Part shown: positions 1 through 10,981 of the stretch, piece after piece
Layout of the letters: every line of letters begins with the position of its first letter
How positions within the stretch are numbered: position 1 is the first letter of the stretch
Source of the DNA: Zygnema cylindricum
Taxonomy: Eukaryota; Streptophyta; Zygnematophyceae; Zygnematales; Zygnemataceae
DNA: 64,000 nt
Assembly: GCA_037447655.1 (NCBI GenBank)
Contig: JBBHKE010002683.1
Span: 124,001-188,000 of the forward strand
Direction: 5' to 3'
The notes under the pieces: generated by a model
What the model was told of the DNA's origin: nothing
Database searches by the model: none
The model's input: the letters and a program-made list of their open reading frames with translations, nothing else
Program-made: the position numbers and the translations under genes

Positions 1-24
1 CTAATAGCGATACACGGTGTACTG

Positions 25-1326
25 TACACCGCGAATCGTAATTAGAGTTATGTACGCTAATTCCGTCACCCCAAATTTTGACATATCACCATAAATAGAG
101 TACATTATTCTAAAATATTATTTACATTATTTAAGGTACTTTTTGAATGAGCGTTAATAACTCTAAGGGTATGTCCCCATGTGCATAAGTAAAGGTTTTT
201 TTCTGTCGTTTTCGTGTAAAACTTAGCGCCGTACTGCCTAAGTTGCAACCGTATGAAGGAATCGCAAATTTGTAAAGTACAATTTGCGTCATCCTCGAAT
301 TTAGGATGTATGAAAATTTGTCGTCTTGTGTTTTTCGACCCACTTCCACGACAAAAAACGTCATCTTCAACCTTACGTTTAAAACACATGCGCGATGTGT
401 TTTAAAACTAGGTGTTTTCGATAAACAAATAGGAACATATGTTCGCAAGTGCCGTAATTTTCGAAAATTTTCATACGATCTACAAGGACAAAGAAAAGGT
501 ACAGAATTCGCTATGTTTTGTCCGTTTGCGTTATAATTCGACGAGGAAAAGTACACAATTTGTTTGGTTTGTCCATTTTCGTCCAGTACGGATTTTTTTT
601 TGTAAGGGTCTTCAAATTCCCATGCCATTTCACGTCGAGCGGACAGGAGACGTTAAGGCAAAGCGCATCGTCCTCAGCCGTGAAACTGCATAGACTGGAA
701 TGCGGTGCGTCTACAATAAGACATGCGACGTCATAAGCAGTTCCAAAAAGTAAAAAGTAACGTGCGACCACAGATTGTAGACGTTGACAACCGTCACAGG
801 TATTGTCGACGTATACAATCGTCACAAGCGTAAGTTACGATAGAGACATAGAGACACTTGAAAACCGGGTCCGGCGGATCCGCGCTAAAATACAAAGTAA
901 GTTCGCCAAGTTACATGTACATGGGGACATACCCTAATACAGTGCCATTTTAAATAATGTGACGTACGGTCGGTGTCTGACCGTGCAAAATTGTACTTAA
1001 TTAAGTAAAAAAGTACAAATAATGATTTAATACAGGCCGTTATCATGTAACTGCGTTTTAACAAACCGCGTAGTGCAAACGTCATAATGACGTGAAACTG
1101 TACGTTTTGTCAGATTCTGTACATGTAAAACCCTAAAAAACCCATGGACCTAATTTACAGTAGAGATATTCAGCGTCCAAATTTATGCCCAAATTAGAGT
1201 TGATAAATTAGAGTAAATTTGTTTTGAAAAGGGTTGATTACCCAAAATAGAGTTGATAACTCTAATTATTTTTTTTCGTTTTTTTACTCTAATTATTTCT
1301 CTACTCTAATTACGATTCGTGGTGTA
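25..1326. mobile_element. CACCG-ended MITE-like element interrupted by a second element
   Basis: The ends are inverted copies of each other: TACACCGCGAATCGTAATTA at the left and the complement of that motif at 1307-1326. Both abut a TA, so a TA target duplication is possible but not proven. The right half (about 950-1040) matches, in reverse orientation, the interior of the copy at 22508-23069, including a GTACAATTTTGCACGG-like stretch. No transposase reading frame is visible. Bases 1-22 look like the right end of another member of the same family, so copies abut here. A different element (167-934) is inserted inside this one. Confidence 0.7.
167..934. mobile_element. PIF/Harbinger-like non-autonomous element (family D, copy 1)
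   Basis: Terminal inverted repeats GGGTATGTCCCCATGT and ACATGGGGACATACCC are flanked by a TAA direct repeat (164-166 and 935-937). That combination is typical of PIF/Harbinger-derived MITEs. Subterminal sequence is shared with the element at 17148-21464 on both sides but in opposite orientation. For example, the right end carries the complement of a block containing GCGCGGATCCGGCGGACC. This copy lacks the hAT insertion found in the 17148 copy and shows that insertion's empty site near 325-345. No transposase is encoded. Confidence 0.8.
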
Positions 1327-3490
1327 CTGTACCGTACAGTACACTTACTGACCGTTATCAGTGTTGATATCTCTGATCGTATCGGAATTTTTACTTAGCC
1401 AAAAATAGCAAAACGGTGTAAGCAACACACTTTAAACGAGCGGTCTACAATCGGCCACGTTTCTTTACGCTATACTGGTCTTCCTAGTGCGAATTTCGCT
1501 TTAATACTGTTGTCTGTAGCCGCTTCGACCTGCTCTTGTAGACGCGTTGATTTTATTAAACCGTGCTCGCGTATCTTGACGTTATTGCATGCAACCTGTC
1601 ATGACGATGTTTCTACTGTGTCCCGATCTCGCCCGTCTGGAGGAACTTGGGAAATCACAATTATAAAGCATTAAGAGTTCTAACAGTGCGAATGTACTAT
1701 AAATTTTATAATGGCCCAGTAATTGCGACTCGATGACAGTATGATTGCAAATGCAATTTCCGACAATCTACAACCTGCATGCTTTCTAATGGCTGGCATT
1801 TCACGTTTGAGACTACAATGATGCTGATACTTTGTTACATTCTAAGAGGTGGTATTGAAATACATTTTGCAAACTTTTCGTAGTTTTGTATGATTTATGT
1901 ACAGCCTTGTCCATTTGACTTGAAAAGATCCACTTCCGTGCCTTTTGCTTTTGTCCTGGTCACATCAGGACCACACACACATCAGCCATAACACATACTG
2001 TAAAAGTTGGACCTTGTTCATGCCCCCCTCAACAAGGGCCCCACATGTTTACCGGCTTCTGAGTATTCTGGTCTTCTCCTGAGTTCACATGTTAGTCAGG
2101 TAGTTTCACACACAGTAAGGCCGTCACAACTAAACCTAGGTGTATAAATGGACGACAACTGTAACCAGCTTGTCAAGATTCCCTTTTTTCATCCAGGATC
2201 TCCACCTCAGAATCTCTTTAAAGCTGTTCACATTCTCTTAGGGTTTTTGACGCATAAACTACAGCGACAGACTTCATCTGAGTGCAGGGAGAATTGGACA
2301 ATAGGTAAACACATTAGAAGTGAAAACTGGTGACATTGACAGGCCACCAAATAACATTTCAAAATGCAAGAAAAAAAATGCATAGTCTTCACCTGGATGC
2401 CAAGCATAAATATTTTACTCCAGCATTGAACATTCATCAGAACTTTTCAGAGTCTACTCACAACTTTCAAGTCTGTTTCTAGCAACTAGCTGTCAATTCT
2501 TCAAGTCAAGAAAACATGTAAACTTTGCAAGTTAATCTAACTACCATTCACTCTTAGGTCACCGTGCTTCCCATGTTCCTTTCATCTTGGATACATTCAC
2601 AAAAACACACATTGTAAGCACAGTTTCAGTTGTGTAGAACTTCAATTTCCAAGCTCACGGGTTTGATACACTCTTGTACTCAGCATGGAGACATAGCTTC
2701 CTTTATTTCCATTTTAAATCCACAATCTACAAATGCATGCCACTACAACCAAAATGACAATGCAAAAATTAATTGTTGAACTAGAAAAAGGGTCCAGTAC
2801 ATAAGAAGTTTGGAATGTCAGACGAACTCTGACATGTAGGGAGAGGTATTCAAAATTCTAGCTAATGGACACATAACCAGATACTGATGCTCACTCAGTT
2901 TGGAGAATGGTAAAAGCCAAACGACATTTTGTTTAAAGCATGCTACAGACTATTTTCTCACTGAGGTTATCGCAGTGACCTGAACAGATTCAAGTAAACA
3001 TTTGGTCAAAAAAAAAAGAAACAGACTTTGTCCCCAAATTAAATGCACCTCAACAATACATCAGCATCGGCTTCGACAGCTACACACCTTCAGGCTTATG
3101 TTTGAAATATTCTTTGCTTTGGGCTTCAGGCACTCACAACCATTGTACAATTTGTATCATGGTTGTAGGAACAAAGGTTTTGCCCCAAAACACGAGAAAC
3201 TCGATCTTTAAGGGATCTGTGCCCAAGACTCACAAACAAAACTTCGGGCGCCTAATCATGGCAGATCAGACGAGCATACCTTCCCAACTAATCCATCAGA
3301 TGCAAGTGAAAAAAATCTACCACTGCTACTTTCAAAGGCAAGTAAGTAATTAATTTGTCAGACGCCTCATGCTTAAACATATTACCCGAACCTAGCTGCT
3401 ATTTACAGGTCAAAGAATGAATTTTTAACAAAGCTGTGAGTACTAAGGTCAATTGCCAATTGCATGGGAAAATTCTAGGTTTGTGAGAAC
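1327..3490. other. no gene recognised; 3' flank of the trihelix gene
   Basis: There are no long open frames, conserved motifs or clear repeats here. Composition is like the non-coding flanks elsewhere. The part nearest 3490 may include the 3' untranslated region of the minus-strand trihelix gene. Confidence 0.5.
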
Positions 3491-3584
3491 GCCTCTCTAG
3501 AAAAAAAGGGGAAAGACCAGATACTATCTGATCCCTCGCCTCTCTAGAAAAAAAGGGAAAAGACCAGATACAATCTGATCCCTC
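3491..3584. repeat. 47-bp tandem duplication
   Basis: Two adjacent 47-bp units (3491-3537 and 3538-3584) begin GCCTCTCTAGAAAAAAAGGG and end ATCTGATCCCTC, with only about two differences. Each unit contains a short hyphenated palindrome around CAGATAC-ATCTG. The pair lies about 110 bp beyond the trihelix stop codon, so it is probably in or next to the 3' UTR. Confidence 0.8.
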
Positions 3585-3694
3585 CTATTGCTGGCAGTGC
3601 TTCTACGCTAGATGCAAGTAAACTTCCGCAAATAAAACTCAATAGAACACCAACCTCGCGAATCTGACAGCCAGAGGCTGGCAAAAAAATGTTT

Positions 3695-4891
3695 TCACTC
3701 CTGTACCAGCTTGTTTATTAATGCTTCTAATAGTAGATCTCTTTTCTCCGACCGAGCCTCCTCCCGCATCCTTCTCTGTTCGTCTCTCTCTCTCCATTCC
3801 GCCTCTCTCGAAGCCCTCTGCTGCTCCAACCTTATCATTGCATCCCTGAACTCCGCCTCCCTCATTCTCCTTTCTGCTTCCCTCTGCTCCACCGCCTCCC
3901 TCCATTCTAACTCCAACCTCTGCTGATATTTGAAAAAATCCTCCAACATCTCCTGCAATGTCCTCGACTTATCCCCCACAAGTTTCTGCCTCTCCTTCTC
4001 CGCCCTTCTTCCTCGTTTCCTCATGGCCCTATCTTCCTCACTCTCGTCTTCATCGTCGTCTTCGTCGTCGTCATCTTCTGACTCCTCATCGCCCATCTTT
4101 TGCCCATTGCCTACCGACTTGCGACCACGCTTCCCCTTCTTTTTGAGTAGCCCCCCCTCCGATTCCAATAGAAGTCTGTCCATGTTTTTGGCTCTCTCTT
4201 TAAAAATGGCATCGAGTTCATCAAAAAATGGACACTGCCTTCCACTTTCTGCTTCTGATGTCTCCTTTCCCTGCCAATGTATTGTCCATGTGACAAAACA
4301 AACAGTCGTCAAACCATGTAAATAAAAAGTTAACACAGCCCCTCGTGTTCTACAAGGAAACAGAAACATGCCGAACCCGCTTCACTTTCCAGGCCTAGCG
4401 AACAACTAGCTTAACCGACTTCAACTGAACGTTTCATTTAACAGGAAACAGCGTCAATGTCACTTTCATGCATCCAAACCTAAAGTGCATCCAACGTCAA
4501 ATGCATCCAACCCTAAAATGCATCCAACCCTAAAATGCATCCAACCCTAAAATGCATCCAACCCTAAAATGCATCCAACCCTAAAAAAACGAAGCAGGAA
4601 ACATACTTTGTATCTATTCACAAGATTCTTCCATTTGCACTTGCACTGGTCGGCACTCCTCCGGTAATTGTGCTCTTTCATTTTGGCTGAAATAAGCTCC
4701 CACAAAGTTTTATTCCGTTTTGTAGCAACAAAATCTTTTTCGAACTCTGCCCTAATCTCAATAAACTTCTTAGTCTCGTTGTAGCCCCACTGGGGGACCT
4801 GCTGCTTGTCTGGATCCTTCCTCAAAGCGAGGGCGGAGGAGTCTCCCATATTCATGCTTTGCTGAAGCCCGAGAGGAGAGAGGTCGGCCAT
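3695..4891 (-). CDS. GT-3-type trihelix DNA-binding transcription factor
   Basis: Two exons: 4891-4607 (95 codons) and 4270-3695 (192 codons including TGA), with a GTATGT donor and GGCAG acceptor in phase 0. The product is about 286 residues, close to Arabidopsis GT-3b. The N-terminal half is a trihelix (Myb/SANT-like) domain with conserved tryptophans: VPQWGYNETKKFI, KTLWELIS and CKCKWKNLVNRYK. It continues across the intron into GRQCPFFDELDAIF. A run of Asp/Glu and a basic stretch (KKKGKRGRKS, likely nuclear signal) follow. A long charged coiled coil ends in RSEKRDLLLEALINKL, the GT-3 C-terminal signature. GT-3 factors bind GT-element promoter DNA in the nucleus. The start chosen is the first ATG in frame; GTG codons lie further upstream. 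It is head-to-head with the KH gene. Confidence 0.93.
4468..4588. repeat. 17-bp tandem repeat in the trihelix intron
   Basis: About seven head-to-tail copies of a 17-bp unit, CATCCAACCCTAAAATG, fill much of the 336-bp intron. The left-most copies are diverged. The unit contains CCCTAAA, the plant telomere heptamer, but the period is not 7 bp, so this is an intronic minisatellite rather than a telomere tract. Confidence 0.85.
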
Positions 4892-5556
4892 AGGAATACC
4901 TCCCTTTCCCCCTCCCACTCTCTTCCACTCACGCTTTCCTTCCCTCTCTCTGGCTCCTTCTCAAAAAAAATTATCCCTTTCTCTTCAGTCTCTGTCTCTT
5001 TCCCCTTTGAAAAGACTTTCTCTGCCCCTCCCTTTCCCTTTCTTCCTTGCCTAGATATCCTCCCTCTTCTTTCTCACTTTCGCCCTTGCCCAAACACTCT
5101 TATCTTTCTCCCCAGCTCTCCCTTACTCGACGCTCTCTTCCTCCCTCTCTTTCCCTTCGAGAGCTCCACTCACCTGTCCTCTCCCAACAGAATTTGCATT
5201 TGCTTTCTCGGAAACCAATTTCCGAGGCAGAGGAGGATTACCTGGTTGAAACTTAGAAGGGTGGCCCGGAACACTTCGAATTTTCCGCAAGTGTCTACGG
5301 GCTATGTTTGCAATTCGAACGAAGGCTGCACGAAATCAGATTCCGCACAGTATTTCTGCGCGTATTGAACTTGCGAGACCTATTGGAGGCCTATATGTAC
5401 GCATGTTCTAATCGAAAAATCATACAACACGTGGATATAACTAAAATATTGATATATTTTTAGAAGTATTCAACTCGTATTGAAAAGCGTATGTATAGGA
5501 ATTTTCAATACCGTTCAGCTGTAACATTACGTACGTTTTGAACAGTGTCAAATTAG
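4892..5556. promoter_or_regulatory. divergent intergenic region between trihelix and KH genes
   Basis: About 870 bp separates the minus-strand start at 4891 from the plus-strand start at 5763. The side next to the trihelix gene (4900-5200) is strongly CT-rich on the plus strand and so GA-rich for the trihelix transcript, consistent with its 5' leader. No TATA box can be assigned with confidence. The KH side is occupied by a transposon end (5557-5679). Confidence 0.5.
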
Positions 5557-5679
5557 TAGTGTTGTGTATCGGTAAAAAACTTATCGCGATAACACCGATA
5601 CCGATAGTTATCGGTTATCGAACGGTCAGAGGTTCCGATATATCGGTCTGGGACCAACAAATTCCATATCGGCGATAAC
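5557..5679. mobile_element. left-end fragment of a hAT-like element
   Basis: The 123 bp starting TAGTGTTGTGTATCGGTAAA and running to ATCGGCGATAAC are nearly identical to the left ends of the full elements at 20513 and 32980. The rest of the element and its right end are absent. It ends about 80 bp upstream of the KH start codon and so must lie in the promoter or 5' leader of that gene. Confidence 0.85.
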
Positions 5680-5762
5680 ATTTGGCAGCTGAACGTGAGG
5701 GATATAGATTTGCTGCCTTGCAACTTGCTAGAGGCGCTAAGTTTTGCTCCTGGAATAATTCC

Positions 5763-8700
5763 ATGGCTGCTGAAGATGGATTAGCATCTCCTCCTTCTCC
5801 CTTAGAATTTCCTCCTGGAGAACCTATCATGGACGGTTCTATTGTAGACGCTCCACCTGGTTTAGGTCCTGACCCTCCTTCACAATCTGCATTAGGCAAC
5901 TGGTCAAAAAAGGCCATTGGCTGAGGAAGGTGCTGCAAATAAATGGCCCGGATGGCCAGGCGAGAGTGTGTTTCGTCTAATTGTCCCCATACATAAAGTC
6001 GGGTGCATCATTGGAAGAAGAGGAGAGTTTGTTAAAAAAATGTGTGAAGAGACTCGTTCAAGGATCAAAATTGTTGATGGAGTTCCGGGAGCAGATGAGA
6101 GAGTGGTGAGTACTGGTCTTTTGTATGGATGGATGGGTGATGCAAACCACAGGGGTTTCATAACTGATAGTGCTTATTGTTGATAATAAAAAGCAGACAT
6201 GGTGACGAATAGGACCACAACATCATGAAATCCATAAATTGTTTAAATATCTGAGTAATTGGACATTATAGACAGTGAATCCCTTTAATTTGATCCCGAA
6301 ATTATGTGTGACTGCTTCCAAGTATCTGTAAAATCTTTCTTTGACGAATGAGCAGTAGTAGAAATTGTATCAATAGTATCAATAGTTGTAAACCATTATT
6401 ATCAATAGTATCGATATTATTGTTAGTATCAATAATTGTAAAGCTTAATAGTATGTAACTTTGTGTTTGCTACAGGTTTTGGTCTCTGCAAAAGAGGAGC
6501 CTGAAGCAGAGGTACCTCCTGCTGTTGAAGGACTCCTGCGAGTCCATAGACAAGTGGTGGAAGGGCCAGAAGTGGATATCAAAGCTCCTCCTCCTCCCGA
6601 AGTCCTTGTTGGTACCATTACTGCTCGTCTTTTAGTGCCGGCTTCTCAAGCAGGAAGTTTGATCGGCAGGCAAGGAACTACCATTAGAAATATCCAAGAT
6701 GAATCTGGAGCGAATATTCGTGTTTTGCCTGAAGGTATGTTCCACCTGCACTTTTTGCTTTATTAGTCATTTTTGACAAGAAGTTTGGTGTTGTGGCTGT
6801 TCTATAGCGCTGGCGTGATTGCAAGTTTGGATATAAGAGTTGTTCATCCACTTTTTGACTTTGGTCTAGGCTTTGCCTATGTCTGCAGTTTTTTTTTTTT
6901 TTTTTTTGTGCTTCGTTATTTTCCAAGCATATGCTTCTTCATCGACTTTAGCTTGGTGGAATATAATGTAATCTCCGCAAGCACAGAAAACTTCACTAAT
7001 CCATTTTGCTTTTCTTTTGAGGTTACTCTTTTCGGCATGTGTGCTTTTTTGGCTGAACGATTAGATGTCTGGCAAGTTAAGCGTTTTTTTTCATTGAAAG
7101 ATTCTGGTGAGTTGTTCACTTGTTGATATGGTGTTGCACTGTATTGGCGTTTCGATGGTTTAAGTTATAGCTTCCAGAAATATATTAAAATTGCTTTTAT
7201 CAAGTCATAGTTGCTGCTGGATAGAGTGTTCATCAGCAAGGCGGGATGGCTTTTCAGGTGAGGCAGGGTTTATGTATGTGCAGATGACTTGCCAGTGTTT
7301 GCGTTGGAGGAAGATAGGGTGGTGGAGGTCAGTGGACCAGTGAGGAGTGTTTATAAGAGTTTGGAGCTCATATTATCACACTTACGCAGATTTTTGGTGG
7401 ATCGCTCTGTTGTTCCAATTTTTGAAAGACCTGTAAGTCTCTGAATTCCTTAATTCATGCAGTATAGCATAGCTTTGGACTTGTTTTCTGCCTACATCCG
7501 GCTGGGTATGTCTTCCGTCCTGGATCTTTTAAGAGAGAAAATATGGAAGTGAATGGCCATTTTCCTTCTTGATTACTGTTTGTTTTGAACAAGAGACAAA
7601 TCTGACGTCTTGCGGTTTGCGAATGTTGAGCGAGAATGACATATACCATTCTCAGCCTTGTAGTTCATCCGAAATATGGGGTGCTGATTTCGCATTGCAT
7701 TGCATAATAACATCGTTTTTTACAACGGCTTGTGTGGAATTCACCAAAGTCAATGCTGTTATCACAGTCCAACCCTTCTTCTATGTTAATTAAAAGGTCT
7801 CTAGATTCAACTTATGAGTTTTCCAAAATAATGATCTCTTCTGCTCCTAAATATTTGTTGAGTTTCCTCCACGCTATTTTGAAAATTGGTAAAACTGCTG
7901 ACCATTGGACCTTGCAATATACGTGTGGCTTACGATACTGAGCTTGGAGAGTCTCAGATTTCTTTTACTGCTTCTAGATGGATAGGCAACAAAACTGTGG
8001 GAAAACAATATGTCTGCATGTTATTCCTGAATATGCGGCTGGATGACTGTTAAATCATTGTTCTCTTTGTAGTGTCCGAACTGAAATTCCTAGCTTCAAC
8101 GTTTAAATAGACCTGTTTTATTTGTGGAGTGTGGGTGACTATATGAGCAGTCTCTGTTGACTCGATCACCACTTAATTGAGCCCCTTAAACATTGCATCT
8201 GTGGCTATTATTTTAGAAATTCCAAACTATATTCTGAGTGTTTCTGTTAACCTCAGTACAGCGCATATAGAAGTAGTAATGTAAACGTTAATGATGTATT
8301 CATCCGATTTAGTTTGGAATTAAAGAATTGGTAAACTATACAATTTTCAAACCTTTATTTACTTCGTGTGTTAATTTTTTCCAGTTTTAGCCCATTAAAT
8401 TTTCATCATATAGTGCACCCTTTTATTTCGCTCTCCCGCTGCATAATTTTGTGGAATATTTGCAGTGACAGTGTTACTGCTCGCCCCAAAAACAGCGGTC
8501 ACCACATGGACAAACTGTTACTGACTTGACGTGCTTGACAGTATACTTTAGGTCAGACATTTTCTCTGCATGTCACATGTTTTATGTACACCCGCTGAAT
8601 TCAGACACTTTTGTTTCCTTTCGGGAAGTTTTTGCTATAACTTTCCTTCAAAGTAAGACCTAGTGTTTGGAAAGGTGGACCCCCCTCTCACATTGGAATT

Positions 8701-10981
8701 TGATAGGCGACTCAAACATACATGAAATGTTCCTTTCATGTATGAATGATCACCCAATTGCGAGGTTCTTTGAAATGTTTAATTTCAACAGGTCGTAAAC
8801 CATGTATCTTTAATCTTATTGGTCTTAAGGGATGACTGGAATTGCAGCATTTTACTAGGACGCCAGATACAATAAGCAAATGTAGAATCAAATAAAACCG
8901 TGACGGAACATTGTATTCGCATTTTCTGGCCACAGTCCTTCCCATGCAGGATAATATTTTATCGATGCGTTCCAGTATCTGCATAAGAATTTAATCTGTA
9001 CCGGGCTTGTACATTGAAAAACTGCTTGCGTAGTTTGCGACTCTTCAACTTTCAGTCTGCATGGAAATCTTATTCTCTGTTTTCGAATTGTTTTGAAAGT
9101 ATGACAAAGTGAGCCAATTGGTGGCCACTTCACTTATGCTCTTTACTTGTGTTGTCGCCATTCTGATTTGAAAGGAATAATCTCTTTGAACAATCCGTTT
9201 CTCGATTAATGTACATTGAGGATTCAAGACAGCTGTCCAATCTGTCTGACCTGCACTGTTTAAACATATATGGTTTAATATTACGGTTCCGTATGCTTGG
9301 GTTCTATTTGGTTTTGGGCGAGTTGCCAGATTGGAAGTAGAGCACAATTACAAGGGCTTCCTGGGGTCAATCTCTCACCAGAATTTTCTCTTCCTATGGG
9401 CAACTGGGATGCTCCTCCTATGTCTTCTCAATCTCAACAGCAAAGAAGTTATGCACCACAAGCTGCTCCACTCCAACAAGATTACTCTTATGGCAGTCCA
9501 GGCGCCAGCTCCAAGCTACTCGGGCTCTGGAGCAGTATTGGCTGATTTGGCGGGACAACGCAATGCAGTTTCACTATATGGACGAGACCCTGCCCTTAAT
9601 CGCCCTCCAGTAGTTCAGGCACCTCCTGTACAAGCACCTGTTGTGTCCATTAAAGAGGTAAGTTTCAGAGCACTTCTGCCCTACTTACCTTGCACATCAG
9701 GGAAGAAGGTTCGTTATCAGGCCAAGTTTCTTGTCAAGTCACCTGCCTAAAGCTTTGGCGGACTGTCAAGCGGGATCTGGTAGATTACTGAACGCGTTTG
9801 GGAAATGTATAATTCACTTGCAATTTTTAGCTTCTTTTGGAGAAAGGTAAGTCTCAAATGTGGCATATTTCTTGACTGCAGGTGACAGCCTGTATGCAAA
9901 TCCCCATCTCATATGCCGATGCCATAATTGGCGTTGGTGGTTCCAACATTTTATACTTAAGACGTACTAGTGGGGCTACAGTTTCTGTGCAAGAAACACG
10001 AAGTGCGTCTGGCAATTTAGAAATGTCGGTAGAGATTCGAGGCACAACTCAGCAGGTGCAAACGGCAGAACAACTGCTGCAGGTAAGAAAAACAAAAAAA
10101 ATCGGGCCCTTGAAGATATATTTTCTTTAAAAACTGGGTTTTTGTTTGACTCTTTGGCCAAGACGAAAGTTTACAAATCTTGGTCAGGTAAATCCAGTCT
10201 GTGAAGTACATCGTTTGGCTATGGTTTGTCTATGCCAGAGGGAAGTTTATTTTTTCTGAACCAGACAATTGTACAGATTTTAGACATTTGAATTTTAAAA
10301 TCTTTTTAACTGTGAACGATTTGTTTGTTTCGGCTTCTACACTTCCCTCTTAGGATCTTGTTATCCTGGCATAAATTATACACTGTACTCTTGAAATTCC
10401 TGCCAACCGATATATGTTCAATTCACTGGTCATAAGCTGAGAGAGCGAATGTGTGTTTAATTACACTAGAGAAAATTACTCTCATGTTGAGGGTAAATTC
10501 TGCAGTTTTACAAGTAGCTCTAGGTACGATTACTCTAAAAAAATCTACAATTTGTACAATCTACCCTCAAAACTTGGGATAAACTTTAATAGTGTCATAA
10601 ACCTATCAGTCAAAGTTCTTCTTCTTGAGTTCTCCCTCTCTTTCTCTCTCTCTCTGCCACTTTCACTATTGCACCTGACTTGTGGACTTTGTGACTTGGT
10701 CGTTGGGCTAGAGCTTTATGGCTGGACAGAGTGGTTATCAGGCGGGAGCTGCGGCAGCTGGCGGGTCGGTTCCGTCCAGCTCGGCCGCATATTCGACAGA
10801 TCCTTATGGAAGTTATGGTACAACCGCATCACAGTATGCCTCAGGTGCCCCGGCACAACCAACATCACCCGTCTTCGATCAATCAGAGGCATACCATCAA
10901 AGAACTTCTCAATACAATACCAATCCCCGAAACTGCATATCTAAGCGGCATGTACGGCTACTGATGAATAATTGGATGTAA
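5763..10981 (+). CDS. triple-KH RNA-binding protein, PEPPER/FLK type, with apparent frameshifts
   Basis: Six exons: 5763-6105, 6476-6734, 7263-7432, 9330-9657, 9882-10082 and 10712-10981. All introns are GT-AG and all junction phases agree. The protein is about 520 residues and carries three KH domains. KH1 has [20 protein letters not shown] after the family signature [16 protein letters not shown]2 has [20 protein letters not shown] and continues in exon 3 with [14 protein letters not shown]3 has [20 protein letters not shown]. Linkers are rich in Pro, Gln, Ser and Tyr. Relatives are nuclear RNA-binding regulators of flowering-gene transcripts. Two single-base frame breaks interrupt it: one extra A in A6 at 5906-5911 just before KH1, and one extra base near 9500 in exon 4. 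A third is possible near 10920, where the alternative frame ends at 10964 with SGMYGY. These look like assembly errors or recent decay. Confidence 0.85.

Noticed and set aside
4468-4588. Interstitial telomere tract
   Set aside because: The unit is 17 bp and contains the CCCTAAA heptamer only once; not a 7-bp array.
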